A DNA stretch of 64,000 bases, taken from Phoronis australis. Lineage: Eukaryota; Phoronida; Phoronidae. The stretch spans positions 1,253,066-1,317,065 of the forward strand of contig NMRA01000004.1 in the NCBI GenBank assembly GCA_002633005.1, in the 5' to 3' direction. The notes beneath the pieces are model-generated. The model worked only from the letters and a program-made list of their open reading frames with translations, ran no database searches and was not told the DNA's origin. Position 1 is the stretch's first letter, and each line of letters opens with the position of its first letter. A program made the position numbers and the translations under genes. Shown one piece after another: positions 34,570-46,157 of this stretch.

Positions 34570-35448
34570 GCCTCACATGGTGGACATTATTATCAATGGA
34601 CAGATTGTTTCTATGGAATTAGACACTGGCGCCAAGTTCAGTGTGGTCAATGAAGATGTGTGGTCAAACATTTGCACAAACAACGAGCCTCCTGTAGACT
34701 CTCACGTCACACTTGTCAGCTATGGGGGTGCGGAAGTCTGGTCACGTGAGGCCCAGGTCAACATGATTCAAGATAACCAGGAGTATCGACTTCCCCTACT
34801 GGTCACAAATTCGGGCCCAAGTCTATTAGGGCGTAATTGGCTTAATCGTTTGCGGTTGGACTGGAAACGAGTGTACACGGCCACGAATAATGTGCATGAG
34901 TTAGCTGTTTTGCAACGTTACCAGGAACTTTTCCGTGACGAATTAGGAAAATACTCTGGAGGGCAAGTGTCTTTAAATGTCAATCCGGAGACCACACCCG
35001 TCTACATGAAGGCACGCCCAGTCCCATATGCGTTACGTGAAAAACTCGAATTGGAGTTGAACCGATTAATCAACGATGGGGTGTTGAAGTCAGTGAGCTC
35101 GTCGGAGTGGGCTACGCCCGTGGTTCCCGTGTTGAAAAACTCGGGCGACGTTCGTATTTGTGGTGATTATCGTTCCACGTTGAACAAAGCTTGATTGGTT
35201 GATAAGTACCCTATTCCACTTGAAGAATAGACGATTTATTTACCAAACTTGCCGCTGGTCAGATTTATTCTAAGCTGGACTTAAGTCACGCATATCAACA
35301 GTTGGAGCCAACTGAACCTTCGCAAAAGTTAACTACCCTCAACACTCTGAGTCATGGATTACTAGCTTACACCCGCGTTCCGTTCGAGATATCCTCTGCC
35401 CCCGGACTGTTTCAGCGTACCATGGAACAGGTAGTGTGAGGTATTCCC
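34570..35448 (+). pseudogene. pol: Pol: protease and first half of reverse transcriptase, broken
   Basis: Continuous with gag. The protease active site is ELDTGAKFSVV (Asp at 34622), and a flap-like LLGRNWL follows. The RT begins with ARPVPYALREKLE, SEWATPVVPV and VRICGDYRSTLN. A TGA stop lies at 35192-35194, a one-base deletion near 35223-35228, and another TGA at 35437-35439 just before the catalytic motif. The region between still shows IYSKLDLSHAYQQL, so the sequence is otherwise recognisable. Confidence 0.82.
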
Positions 35449-36351
35449 ATGTGCACTGTGTATCTAGACGACATTTTGGTGGCTGGTCGTAACGCGGCTG
35501 AGTATAAAGACAACCTGGAACAGGTTTTGGAACGCCTGAAAGACAACGGTTTTCGTTTAAAGAGAGAAAAATGCGTGTTCAACCAAAAGTCGGTCACTTA
35601 CTTGGGACACCGTCTGGACGGGGCAGGCATACGATCCACGAAAGAGAAAGTCACAGCGATTGTGCAGGCACCCGCTCCGCGCAACGTATCGGAGTTACGC
35701 TCGTACGTTGGATTGCTGAATTACTACCACAAGTTTCTGGACAATGCCAGTTCTGTTTTGGCCCCGTTTTGGCTACGCAACGGTGTCAAATGGCGCCGGG
35801 GTAAACGCGAAGCCGACGCGTTTCAACGTTCAAAACGTTTGTTGACATCCACGAATTTGCTTGTTCATTATCAACCGGAATATCCTTTGTTGTTGAGCTA
35901 CAATGCTTCACCCTACGGTGTTGGTGCGGTATTATCACACGTCTTGGAAGACAGTTCTGAAAGACCAATAGCGTTTGCTTCTGGGACATTAGCACCAGCT
36001 GAGAAGAATTATGCACAGATTGATCGCGAAGCATTGGCTATCATCTTTGGAGTGAAACACTTTCACAGTTATTTGTATGGACGTAATTTCACAATAGTAA
36101 CGGACCATTTGCCTCTTTTAGGGATTTTACGTAAGGGCACCGCAATACCGGCTATGTGTAGCTCACGTATGAAACGATGGGCCCTAATGTTGTCAGGTTA
36201 TACATACGTTTCACGACACAAGTCTGGACAGTCCAACGGCAACGCCGACGCACTTAGTAGACTGCCGCTGGAGTGTAAACAATTTCAGGTGCCCGTGCCT
36301 GAGGAAGTGGTTTTGTCGTTAACTCAGATGGACTTTACGCCTGTACTGTAG
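35449..36351 (+). pseudogene. pol: Pol: reverse transcriptase C-terminal half and RNase H
   Basis: It opens with CTVYLDDILVAG, where YLDD is the intact RT catalytic motif (about 35458-35472), followed by thumb motifs (KCVFNQKSVTYLGH and LRSYVGLLNYYHKF). RNase H follows with LLSYNASPYGVGAVLSH, RPIAFASGTL and YAQIDREALAI, then VTDHLPLLGI. In the expected D-A-S position it reads N-A-S, so the first RNase H acidic residue is changed. The frame ends TAG at 36351, where a one-base shift separates it from the integrase. Confidence 0.87.
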
Positions 36352-37672
36352 CCAAAATACAGCGCTGGACACAACAAGACCCGATTACGTCGGCTGTGTA
36401 CCGTTGTGTCTTGCAAGGTTTTCCTGACACTACGTATGATTTGATTGCCCAATATTTCTCCCGCTGCCATGAGCTAACGGTTCAGGACGGATGTTTGTTA
36501 TGGGGAGCGCGTGTTATCATACCTCCCCAGGGGCGTAGCGCCGTATTGGCCGAACTACACGGTTCACACCCTGGCATCATCAGAATGAAGAACTTGGCAC
36601 GTTCTTATATTTGGTGGCCGTCTATCGATGTGGACATCGAGCAGTGTGTTCGGCAATGCCAGGCGTGCAAGGAAAATACTCAGTCACCACACAGCAGGCC
36701 AAAGTTCACCCTTGGGAGTGGCCTGGAGTACCATGGCACCGAATTCATATCGACTATGCAGGTCCAATGAAGAACGGGAAATACATTCTTGTAATTGTGG
36801 ACGCTCACAGTAAATTTGTCGACGCGTACATCACCGACAGTACTTCAACCGAGGCAACAGTCAGGAAATTACGTCAGTTCTTTGCCACGCATGGACTGCC
36901 CGTAATGATTGTGTCTGACAACGGTTCTGGTTTCGCCAGTGCTGATTTTGCCAAGTTCTGTCGCAACAATGGTATTAAACATACGTTTAGTGCGCCGTAC
37001 CACCCTGCGAGTAATGGTGCGGCCGAGGCTGCGGTTAAAATCGTCAAGACCGGAATGGCCAGGTTGGAAGGTGACATGGAAACCCGCCTTTACACATTCT
37101 TAGCGCGTCATCGCATTACACCACACTCTGCGACAGGTAGACCACCCGCAGAATTATTAATGTCGAGGAGGCCGCGTTCACGTTTGGACTTAGCTGTTCC
37201 GGACCTCAGACAGCGTGTTCTACAAATGCAGTCAAGTGCGCAACGCGCACACGACGCACGTGACTTTTGCGCCGGAGATACGGTACTTGTGAGAAACTTC
37301 TCCGGCTCACCCACCTGGGTCCCTGGTATGGTCATAGAACATCGAGGACCCGTGTCATTCTCGATGGAGTTGCCCGATAAACGGATTTGGAGGCGTCACG
37401 TAGACCACATAATACGACGCACACCGGAAGACAACCCATCTTCAACCACGTTTGGCCCACCGCCAAGTAACTTACCGCCGCCACCAGCCTTCGTACCGCC
37501 AACTCGGTTGACGGAACAACCGTCTACGCCTGTGGTCGATCATACACATCCCACTGCGTATTCGAACGCTACCACCGTACGATTACCCGTAGAAAATCCA
37601 CCAACAGATTCGTCTGTAGTTGTGACGCGTTCCGGAAGGAGATCAATCCAACCAGACAGGCTGAACTTTTAA
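36352..37672 (+). pseudogene. pol: Pol: integrase
   Basis: The zinc-binding part (LHGSHPGIIRMK, then CVRQCQAC: an HHCC finger) is in the frame ending at 36770. A shift between about 36680 and 36712 moves to the frame with the catalytic core: HIDYAGPM (first Asp), VSDNGSGF (second Asp) and HPASNGAAEAAVK (Glu), all intact. A GPY/F-type module follows (GPVSFSMEL, then RHVDHI) and a Pro-rich tail ending RSIQPDRLNF with TAA at 37672. It would insert the cDNA copy into the host genome. Confidence 0.87.
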
Positions 37673-37886
37673 TTACTACTTATTATAACTACATGTAGCT
37701 TCAGTCATCAATAGGATCACCTTACAGGACAGAGCAGTGTGACACATCGTTTTAGTTATGACTGGACACTTAGTATCGTTTTACAAAAAAGTCTGTTGAC
37801 AGTGTGTTACATGCATGTTTGTGTTTAGTTTGAAGTGTTCCTCCATGTTTATTTACGTTTGCAGTAGTTAGCTAAGGGTAGAGGGA

Positions 37887-38049
37887 TGTTGTGTATTGGC
37901 AATGCTACTTGTGGTTTTCCTTAGAATATAGTCACGTGGTATTTATGCCCACAAGCCACGTGCTCGTCTCCTTCTTGTATTAGTTCTCCAAGTGAATAGA
38001 CGTATTATATTTTACTCTCATCTGTGTTGTTTTACTGTTTCTACGAACA
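37887..38049 (+). repeat. 3' LTR
   Basis: 163 bp, TGTTGTG...AACA, directly preceded by the polypurine tract. It contains the 3-bp GTA missing from the 5' LTR. Confidence 0.9.
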
Positions 38050-40039
38050 CTAGTTATGATCCCGTGAAAATAACCCCTGTTAGTTTCACTCACAGGGTCT
38101 AAATTTCATGTGAAGAATTTTCAGCCCATGAAAAAATGACCCCACGTCCTTGAAAACCATTATTCAACGGTTCCCCCGCAACAAGGGGTTGGGATAAACA
38201 GGCAGCGTGCGTGAGAGAAGAATGTATTATAAATTTCTCGGCTGTGGGTCACGCAGTGCGGGGATGGATAGGAACCGAACTAATGTGTGGGAGTGGGACT
38301 GATCTCTTTGTGAGCACACAATTACACGGTGTGGGGATACTACAAAACGCCAACAAGTGCCTGGGGCTTGATCGGGGGGGGGGGGNNNNGGGGGGACTTC
38401 AGATCCGTGAGAGAGGAATACCGTGCGTGAGAGAAGAATATTTGTACGTTGGCAATTCCGAGCGCAGCACAGGAAAGGAATTGAGTGTGTGTTCTTTGCT
38501 TTTTACTTTACGGCGTTCTCCCGTTCAGTCTAACTTGTTAAGTTGTATATCACAACAAGTTGGGCGGATGACCGCTGTACCAATATCTTGTAACACTGAC
38601 GACTGATTAAGTCCATTCTGGCAATTAGGGTTGGAGGGTCAGCTCTCTTTTGTTCGATAATTGCTCTTATCTCCGATAAGATCGTATCTTATATCCTCAA
38701 TGGGCTGTGCTGTTAAAAACAAATTAAGTTCTAAAATGTTTGAACATAAACCCAATGACATTTCTGAATTGCCCATCAAATACTGATCAAGCTTATAGTT
38801 TTTGAATCATTTTCCCAGTAGTTCACATTAAATTTAGATCCCATTAAAAGCGACCCGGGTCATATTTTAATTTAAGAAAGTTATCCGGGGTCATTGTTCA
38901 ACACTCAGTTAAAAGGCTTATTGTAGCACCACGAAAGTACGTCCCGAGTGAGCGGCATGTCTCCTGGATATAATGTATTTACATCGAGGGACACGGATTA
39001 AATCATAAATATGCGCGATCTTAGTGGTTTCTCTTGAAAAAACGAAAAAAAATAAAGCGCTCGCGGTGGATTGATAGGCGTGCACCCGCTCAGGCCACTC
39101 GAGAATCTGCCACGTTAGTTAGTGTGTCACCAAGTGAATTATTGAATACTAGCCTCAATTCATTTTCGTCTCTCTTAGTTGGGCACAAACTACAACAGTG
39201 AGTAGCTTCAATGAGTTGCTTTTTAAGATTGTCTGTTCAAATAACTTCATGCACACCAGCTTTCTGAAGACCAGCTTCAAAGTCTTGCTTTAATTTTGAA
39301 AAGCAAATGACATCTCCGTGTCTTAGAAGCTTTGATTCAATGAACTCCACACAAAACTGTAGAAAAGCATCTTTGAAAACTATGGATTCTTCACTCTTCA
39401 CAATCTTGTATTTCTACTTTTATAGCATGGTAATCTTGTGTGATACTTGGCTTCTTAAGCCACAAGGTCTCTTATCTTTGAAATTCATTTGCATATTCAG
39501 GTCTCTATACTGAGCTGTTGCTTGCAATACAAGTACAATTGAAAAAAACGCGAAGTGTTAACACTAATTTAACATTTAATTATGAGTGAGTTGGCATGCA
39601 ATTTTTTCAGACTGACTTATCAGGAATCGATCTACCACCAGCCTAACAAATTTACATGCCGTTTGATCTGTCGCCTGAAAATGTTGAACGTCTAATAATT
39701 AGATTAGTTGATGGGACTGAAAATTAGTCAGCTGATATACCAGTGCATTGATTGAAATTTATTTTTTTAATGAGATGCTCATACAATGGTCAATCGATTT
39801 ACAACGTTTGACAAAATGGCTTCCCCTGCCTTCAAATTACAGCGGGGACGCTGGTCACTTAGGCACTTCAATTTAATTACCATTTCAGTCACCTAAGTAA
39901 TCAGTGTTTACTAAAAATGACATGAAAAAGATTGCATTCGACTTTAAGCAAAGCGCCAAGAGAATTTGTTGTAGAACTACATTTACTTTTTTACCCAGCC
40001 AGGAATCAAACACGCGCCCCCGTCTGACGCAGTCTGTTC
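38050..40039. other. Intergenic stretch with an assembly gap in a G-run
   Basis: Four unresolved bases (38386-38389) sit inside a run of G. The phrase GCGTGAGAGAAGAAT occurs near 38208 and again near 38425, a short direct repeat. Near 39990-40075 the minus strand has a B-box-like GTTTGATTCC that could mark a tRNA-derived SINE head. No protein-like frame was found. Confidence 0.35.
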
Positions 40040-40300
40040 GCGCCAGGGGATACGACGTCATATCGCTTGGAGCGAGCAGTGTAAAAATGACCAGTTGCCG
40101 ATTTGGGCAACTGAACGAAGGGCTGCTTGAGAAAAAGGTTTGATTGCAGGAGTACTTGTTTGAGTTGAGAAAACCTAAAAACATTCTGCGAATTTTTAAG
40201 ATGTCCCTCTATACGCAAAAGTTACTTATAGCAAGTGTGAGGCACAATTCGCCGAAAAGCTTCCGGTCCTATGGAGAATCTATGGCAACTGTTTCTACTG
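40040..40300 (+). mobile_element. Fold-back element family F, partial copy 2
   Basis: It aligns with 19870-20100: shared landmarks are AGCAGTGT-AAAATG, GTTGCCGATTT, AGGTTTGAT, CCTCTATACGCAAA and GTGTGAGGCACAATTC. The left inverted arm is absent. Confidence 0.5.
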
Positions 40301-40869
40301 CGGCCTGTCGAGACTGTGACACTGTCACTAAAAATCAGATGACATAGCTTTTTGCCAAAGTATCAGCGTAAGAGAAATTAATCCCCCTCCCCGGTCGCCC
40401 ACCGATTCCTAATTCCCCTGTTAACATGCCTTTCCCGTAAATCTTTGCATTGGTTGCTCCCTTTCCCGAATTTTATCGTGTTTTGCTGGAATTTTCCTTG
40501 TTTCGTCAGAATATGAGTGAAGTTGTTTCACCCTTGACGACTTTCCTTGACCGCAATAAACACTCAAAATTAATAAAATATTGATTAGCTCCAGTAAAAC
40601 CACGGTAGATCCATGCTAATACCATTTCACAAAAGGATATTAACAAATAATCACAAAGCAATCCACCCTATCACTGGGGGATCTAATGTATGACTATGCA
40701 CTAAACTTCTGAAGAAAATGATTACTTAAATCCTCCAACCGGCATGGAATTTCAGCAGCGTGTTCTTCGTTATTATTCTTTTTGGTCTCTTCCATAGCTG
40801 GGAACGGGCAATACCAATTCTTTACAATCACCCCCTCCCAATATAGCTATACATGTACTTAAACTTTCC

Positions 40870-41480
40870 ATTTAATGATTCCATTACCAATATTTGTAAA
40901 ATGTCATTAGTCACGCCCACAAAAATCTCTCTCCTAACCTGCACAATTATCACCCCAACAAACAACCCCCAGAACTAGTCGATCACGTGTCCTACTTAGG
41001 CGTAACGCTCTCTTCAAATCTGTATTTCAACCACCACATACATGACATGGGTCCAAAAGCAAATAAATCACTCGGGTTTATCAAATGCTTCACAAGCCAC
41101 TGGAATACTTGCCCTCAGTATGGGACCATCCACCCAAAGAAACATATTAAACAAAGTGAGAAAAAGTTCAACATAGAGCTGCCAAATTTGTCGCAAACAA
41201 CTATTGTACCTGCTCATCCGTGACCACTATGATACAAACCACGAACTGGCCAACTCAAGAAGGCCGCAAGACTCAGAACTCAGAGCCAGGCCACTCTACT
41301 ACACAAAATTGTACCTGATCACCATCCCACTGTTTCTCCTAACCTCCTCTCATAATGCCCACCTTAATTTCCGGAGACTGCACACTCGCACAGATTATTA
41401 CGCCCACTCCTTCAGTAGTCTTATGGAACCGCCTACCTCATCAAATTGCATGGGTACCATGCCTTGACGCGTTCGTCCCC
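40870..41480 (+). pseudogene. LINE (non-LTR retrotransposon) 3' coding end
   Basis: The frame from about 40980 reads VDHVSYLGVTLSSNLYFNHHI and then KANKSLGFIK, the thumb region after the RT domain in CR1/L2/jockey-type LINEs. Frameshifts follow, with RAAKFVANNY, WPTQEGRK and VLWNRLPHQIAW recognisable in other frames up to about 41450. The catalytic part lies upstream of the preserved piece and is missing. It is a 5'-truncated dead copy. Confidence 0.65.
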
Positions 41481-42280
41481 AATGCGTCGGACTTCTTTTC
41501 CACTCATTAAAACTACCTTGCACATGTATGTATGTGTTTTACCTCAGGCAATATAGTTACTTCTGCTTGTTTAACTTCTTGGTAAGTAAACCATGTTTTG
41601 TGAGTGCAGACAAGAGTTTGAGAGATCAGCGAATTGAGTTTACACGTCCATGAGCCAAGCAAGGAAGTGAAGAGTCACACTCCATGCATGTAAGTGAGCA
41701 AGCCATGTTGTCCAAGTAGCTTGTGTTTATCCAACAATGGTTAATTGAGCTACACCCTGCAATTATAGTAGAAATTGCAGGCTAATTACTTATCTCTGTG
41801 ATTGCTTGGCCAAATTAGTTAGAAATACAACGTACAGCGACGATGTGAATACAAAGTAGGTTGAAAAATTGTCAAATGTTTTTAAGAAAGAGTTTGTGCC
41901 TAAAATGATAAGCATTAAATCAATCAACCGTGTCGAGTAAGTATCGCGACATGTTGCGGAATAACACTGTATGATGCGGCGATGTGAGCCCCCAAGGTAC
42001 GTCATTAGTGCAAAGTTCACCTATTTTCAAAATTTTTGTTTTCCCATTTACAAATTGTCAATGAATACAAGTGCACTTTGTTTGATAATTTCAAATACCA
42101 TTTTCGTTTAGTTCCTGATATACATTAGCATAGTTAAGAGTGTGCAAATACATCTTTAAGGCAACATATGAAAATCCAACAACTTCAGACAGGATAAAAA
42201 ATGCTAGCCGTCAAAGCCATCTCTTTAAAAGGAGGAGTTGTACTGGCCGCGGAAATAGCATAAAATAGTTAATAGAAAAA

Positions 42281-42416
42281 TCAAACTCAATACGTAAAAA
42301 TCGAACCTAATTCGTAAAAATCAACTCTGTTTGGAAAATCAATCCTAATTTGTAAAAATCAAAACTAATTCGTAAAAACCAATCGTGTTTGGAAAATCAA
42401 ACCTAACTCGTAAAAA
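42281..42416. repeat. Minisatellite with a 20+20+18-bp higher-order unit
   Basis: Seven consecutive units of 20, 20, 18, 20, 20, 18 and 20 bp, each ending in a run of 4-5 A (pattern TCAAACCTAATTCGTAAAAA, with TCAACTCTGTTTGGAAAA as the 18-bp variant). The 18-bp form recurs every third unit, so a 58-bp block was duplicated. Confidence 0.8.
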
Positions 42417-42479
42417 TCAAACCGGTCAGTGGAAACAGGATGGAGCAAAGTGCGCGGAAAGGGCAAGACTAGCTAACCG

Positions 42480-42860
42480 CTGTTCCAAGAAGCTATTCGT
42501 AAGTGGGGCCTGCCTGCACGAGTTCGTAGTGACAAAGGCTTTGAGCTGCGTGTTATATGCTGTCACATCCCTTGAGGGAACCAGGGCAAGGTGCCTTAAT
42601 AAGTGGTCACTCTGTCCACAGAATTGAGCGCTAATGGATAGACGTCCATGAAACTGTATTGAGACAGTTCTAGGATTAGTTTTTTTCATTTTAGGGATGA
42701 CAGGTCATCATTCCTGACAGCGAATTGGCCCTCGCTGTTTTGGGCTGTGCCTATCTACTAAGAGACAACAAGAACTTAGTTTGCTTGTTAACATGGGAAG
42801 TAACCATAAAATCAGACTGCTAACTCAAAGGCCCCAATGAAGTTATTCATTTGAGGCATG
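42480..42860 (+). pseudogene. Integrase-core DDE domain remnant (host-type integrase/Ginger-like)
   Basis: Frames in succession give EWGLPARVRSDKGFE, then HSVHRIER, DVHETVLRQF, SELALAVLGCAYLLRDN and a last KAPMKLFI piece. This order (GLPxRVRxDxGxEN, GxSxHNxRIERLWRDV, a C-terminal helix, TPYQLF) is that of the integrase-core proteins abundant in fish, amphioxus and corals, related to Ginger2/TDD transposons. The frame is broken by several stops and shifts. The first catalytic Asp region was not seen. Confidence 0.5.
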
Positions 42861-43996
42861 AATACCGTATCTGGAGGGGAGGGTGTTATACCGGAAGAAT
42901 GTTTAGGATCAGTAAGTTTTCATACAAATCCAATTAAATCAAAGAAAATTTATATCTAACCCGCTGCACAGGGCAGTCTTCCAATAATGTTCCGTGTTTT
43001 GGGTAAGTTATTTATGTAAAATTAGACGTAAACAATGTTGGAAAGTGTGTGAAATATCATGTCATCAACCGTGGAGAAGGGGAAGGGGCGTGAGAGGGGG
43101 TTCAAACGTATTAATTTGCTCATCCGCCGACAGGTTTGGTTCTCCAAACAAGTTTGATTTTTTAAGAAAATAGGATTGATTTTTGCCCTTTCCGAGGCCC
43201 AGAGAGTTAACATGCTGAATGATGTCGTGTATTTGCAACATTAATACAAAGTACCCGTATGTACACTCGAGCATATGAACGGGGCTCAGGAACTACTCTG
43301 TGAACTCAGTCACAACTCAACTAATCACTCCACATGATTCGATTAAACATTTGTAACTTTACTCGTGCACGGGTAATAGGCCGTCCCTGATTAGGTGGCA
43401 CTGAATAGTTAGGCTGCGGCCGCGGCTAATTTGCACTGGCAAAATATTAAAATTTTGGGGTAGGCCAAGTTTGGGGGCATTTTGTAGGTGGGCATTGCAT
43501 GTAGGCTCAGTGAATGTGGTTTGTTTGCATTTGTGAACATGCTGAGAATAAAAAAGGCCACTTTCTCGGCTGTAGCTGCACTATTCTTCAAGATGGCGGA
43601 CCCCGGTTGCAATTGTGCATTGCTGCATGGGTAGCGACTGAGAAATTGGCTGCGATTTTAGGTAGCTCTCAAACATGCCAGAATTGCCAAAAAAAGTAGT
43701 TGGTTAACAATACTCTTGGACCACATTTTCGGAATCTGTAGGAAATTTGCTTTCAGAATCTATTGTTAGTTTTAGTCGTGCATCGGCAGGAAAGTGGTGT
43801 TTTGGGGTGAAAAGTGCCGATTTTGCACTTTTTTTTTAGTCTAGCTTGGTTTTCAGTGGGATTGAAAGGGTCAAAAACACAAGAGAGAATAAAGTTTCTG
43901 CGCTCATCTGCAGGGCTTTTTATGTGAAATAACTGAAAACATGTCATTCTTTGCATCCTGTTTTTGAGTGAAGAAAAGGTGACAAATCAAGTGATG
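42861..43996. other. Intergenic stretch, no recognisable gene
   Basis: No protein-like frame and no clear element. The stretch 41485-42280 before the minisatellite is equally empty. Confidence 0.35.
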
Positions 43997-44022
43997 TGGG
44001 TTTTGCTGGGCAGCAAAACCCA
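43997..44022. repeat. Perfect 12-bp hairpin
   Basis: TGGGTTTTGCTG and CAGCAAAACCCA pair exactly around GG. The sequence just after it (CCAGTGAGAACTGTTTTGTGC) recurs inverted near 63133-63165, so it is probably the edge of a repeat adjoining the element at 44041. Confidence 0.65.
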
Positions 44023-44040
44023 GTGAGAACTGTTTTGTGC

Positions 44041-44424
44041 CTCCTTACACAGCCACACTCGAATCTCGCTGTATTTACCCACAATGCCGTAAACATCCGT
44101 CAGGCACATTGCTGCCTCGTTTTCGTGCCATTGCAGTTTCACATGTTTTTTGTTGCTGTCTGATTCTTTACAAGTTTTCTTCGGTTGCATTACTCCTTTC
44201 AATGCCAACGAAATATCACTGTTGTGCTGTAGGCTAAAACTTCGGCGTGAGAAAGTTTGATAAACTGGACAAATACACCGCGGATGCATGATGTGAAATT
44301 CTTCGCCTTCCCGACATCAATGACAGACACGAAAATATTCCTGATTTCCAAAACGAGATAACGCGCTTTCTCGTATTCGAGGCAAAGGAGAGTTCTACAG
44401 TCGTGTAATCCGGGACGGCTGTAT
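44041..44424. mobile_element. Inverted-repeat element (MITE family M4), copy 2
   Basis: Its ends, TACACAGCCACACTCGAATC and GTGTAATCCGGGACGGC, correspond inverted to the copy at 9412-9806. Shared inner landmarks include CCGTCAGG and ACTCTCCTTTG on the complement. It is non-coding. Confidence 0.55.
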
Positions 44425-44429
44425 TAGTC

Positions 44430-46150
44430 AATGTTTGAGTTTGGTTTCCGAATAAGAGACCAGACCCTGGGTCCAGTTCTGTGCCATTCGAGACAATCTA
44501 TTCTATAGGCTAAGCACAAAATATTGCACACGGCTAAGGCTGTTGAAACACAACATGCATGAAAACATCACACAATAGCAAATGGTGTGTTCTACAAAAC
44601 TTAACTTGACTTCAAGCTCACTAGTCAATATATTTTGTAAGTTTTTATTTCAAGTTGCACGGCGCTCAAAACCCTTGAAATACAATCAGAGGAAATTGAT
44701 GGAAACTGAATATCGATTTCCCAACATTTCATTAGATTTATTCAAAGTAGGTAGTACGATAAGACAGTAACACTGCTATTGGTCCTCGTCGGGCTCACAG
44801 GTTTGATCCACCAAATTGGTCAAAAGCAAAATTAAGGGTTTTATGTCTTTCAGTCAAATCAGTTCAAAATGAGCGAATGCCAAGCCGAGTGTCTGCTCTT
44901 TGTTTACACAAGTTGTGTATCAATTCTTGGGTAATTTTTAGAGACAGCAGGATGATTTTTCACCATTAGTGTTGGAATACATTCGGTGATAAGAGTCTGT
45001 ATCGGAATGCATCGCAAACTTGGAGCTCAACGAAACTCACGTGTGACCACTTCTTAATCTGAAGGTTGGAATTGCTCTCTGCACACTTTTGCGAACATGT
45101 TTTGACAATATTGCGCTTAATATACTGTAAAAAAGTGTCATGACGGAAGCTGATTAAAGTGCTCTACAACAGTGTGAGAAGGGGCGGACACCAAGGCACG
45201 GTGGATATGATTGCTACACTGTGACCAAGCAGTTTTTAGCCTCTATCTGAGACTAACCCGACTTCCACAACTTCTAAACATTTCCTCTTGTAGGCATACA
45301 TGTAGTCGCTGTGTGGTAGGCTGACAAATATGGCTTCAATTCCCAAACCGACCGCCAGTTGTAAAATTCAAACAGAACAGGAAATAGCTAGATCCAACGC
45401 CAACTGTCATACAAATACAAGGAAGCACAAAGGTAAACTTGAACGAAAAGTAAATATTTAAGAATTGCGAGAGAAATATTAATAGAAATATAGGATTAGA
45501 ATGTATTACTACGTGGCATTTTTTCATTTGAACATCGATTGGGCACCATCTTCCATTCAAGTTGTTAACAGTTTACATTAATTTGACAGAGCAAAAACAA
45601 CAATGGCTAATTGGGGTAAATTGGTTCAATCTGTTAATTGATCTTTTCAATGTTTCGTAGTTTATAACGTGGAAATTAAAGAACAATTTCAAGGAAATGC
45701 ATGAATCAGCATTTACCTTCAATGAACATAGTTTATTATAAGAAAATTATGAATTTGGGTTTTGTGAATTATGAAAAATAATATGTTATGTTGAAAACAT
45801 CAGTATTGGTCATTTGAAATGAAAAATTTCAGTTAGAACATTTAAAGAAACAAAGTTTAAACAAAAATTATTTTTTCAAAACTTAAAGAACCTGAATAGT
45901 TTCAACTTTTGCGGAACGCTTAAATTTCGAAAACCTGGAAAACTTAAAAGTTAACAAAGATAATGAGTTTTATTATTTGAAGAACCACCATCAAATCATT
46001 GCACATTTACACCAGTTGATGAACACAAAATGGCAAAATTTTATGTGGTTAACAAATGCATCAATCAAATTTCCACAAAAACAATAAAAATCCACATTTG
46101 AACTTAGTAAACCTTTGACCTATTAACCAATCTCCATCTTATTTTTTATA
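44430..46150. other. Very AT-rich stretch, no recognisable gene
   Basis: No convincing frame. The part from about 45600 may be decayed upstream sequence of the LINE that follows, but no motif shows it. Confidence 0.3.
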
Positions 46151-46157
46151 GATACAT

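Larger units (their letters stand above)
33511..38049 (+). mobile_element. Ty3/gypsy LTR retrotransposon, full-length but inactive
   Basis: Two direct LTRs (33511-33670 and 37887-38049) bracket gag, protease, RT, RNase H and integrase in the gypsy order, 4.5 kb overall. A purine tract AAGGGTAGAGGGA (37874-37886) precedes the 3' LTR, and a primer-site candidate TGGCGACGAGGA (33679-33690) follows the 5' LTR. The coding region has at least four frameshifts and two premature stops. No envelope gene is present. No target duplication could be identified at the borders. The protein motifs resemble K02A2.6-type polyproteins common in marine invertebrates. Confidence 0.92.

Noticed and set aside
33511-38049. 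Endogenous retrovirus with envelope
   Set aside because: No frame is left between integrase and the 3' LTR (only about 210 bp), so it is an LTR retrotransposon without env.
39990-40075. tRNA gene or SINE head on the minus strand
   Set aside because: The B-box-like GTTTGATTCC is present but the A box is poor and no cloverleaf can be folded; similar B-box-like strings near 44800 and 61795 are no better.
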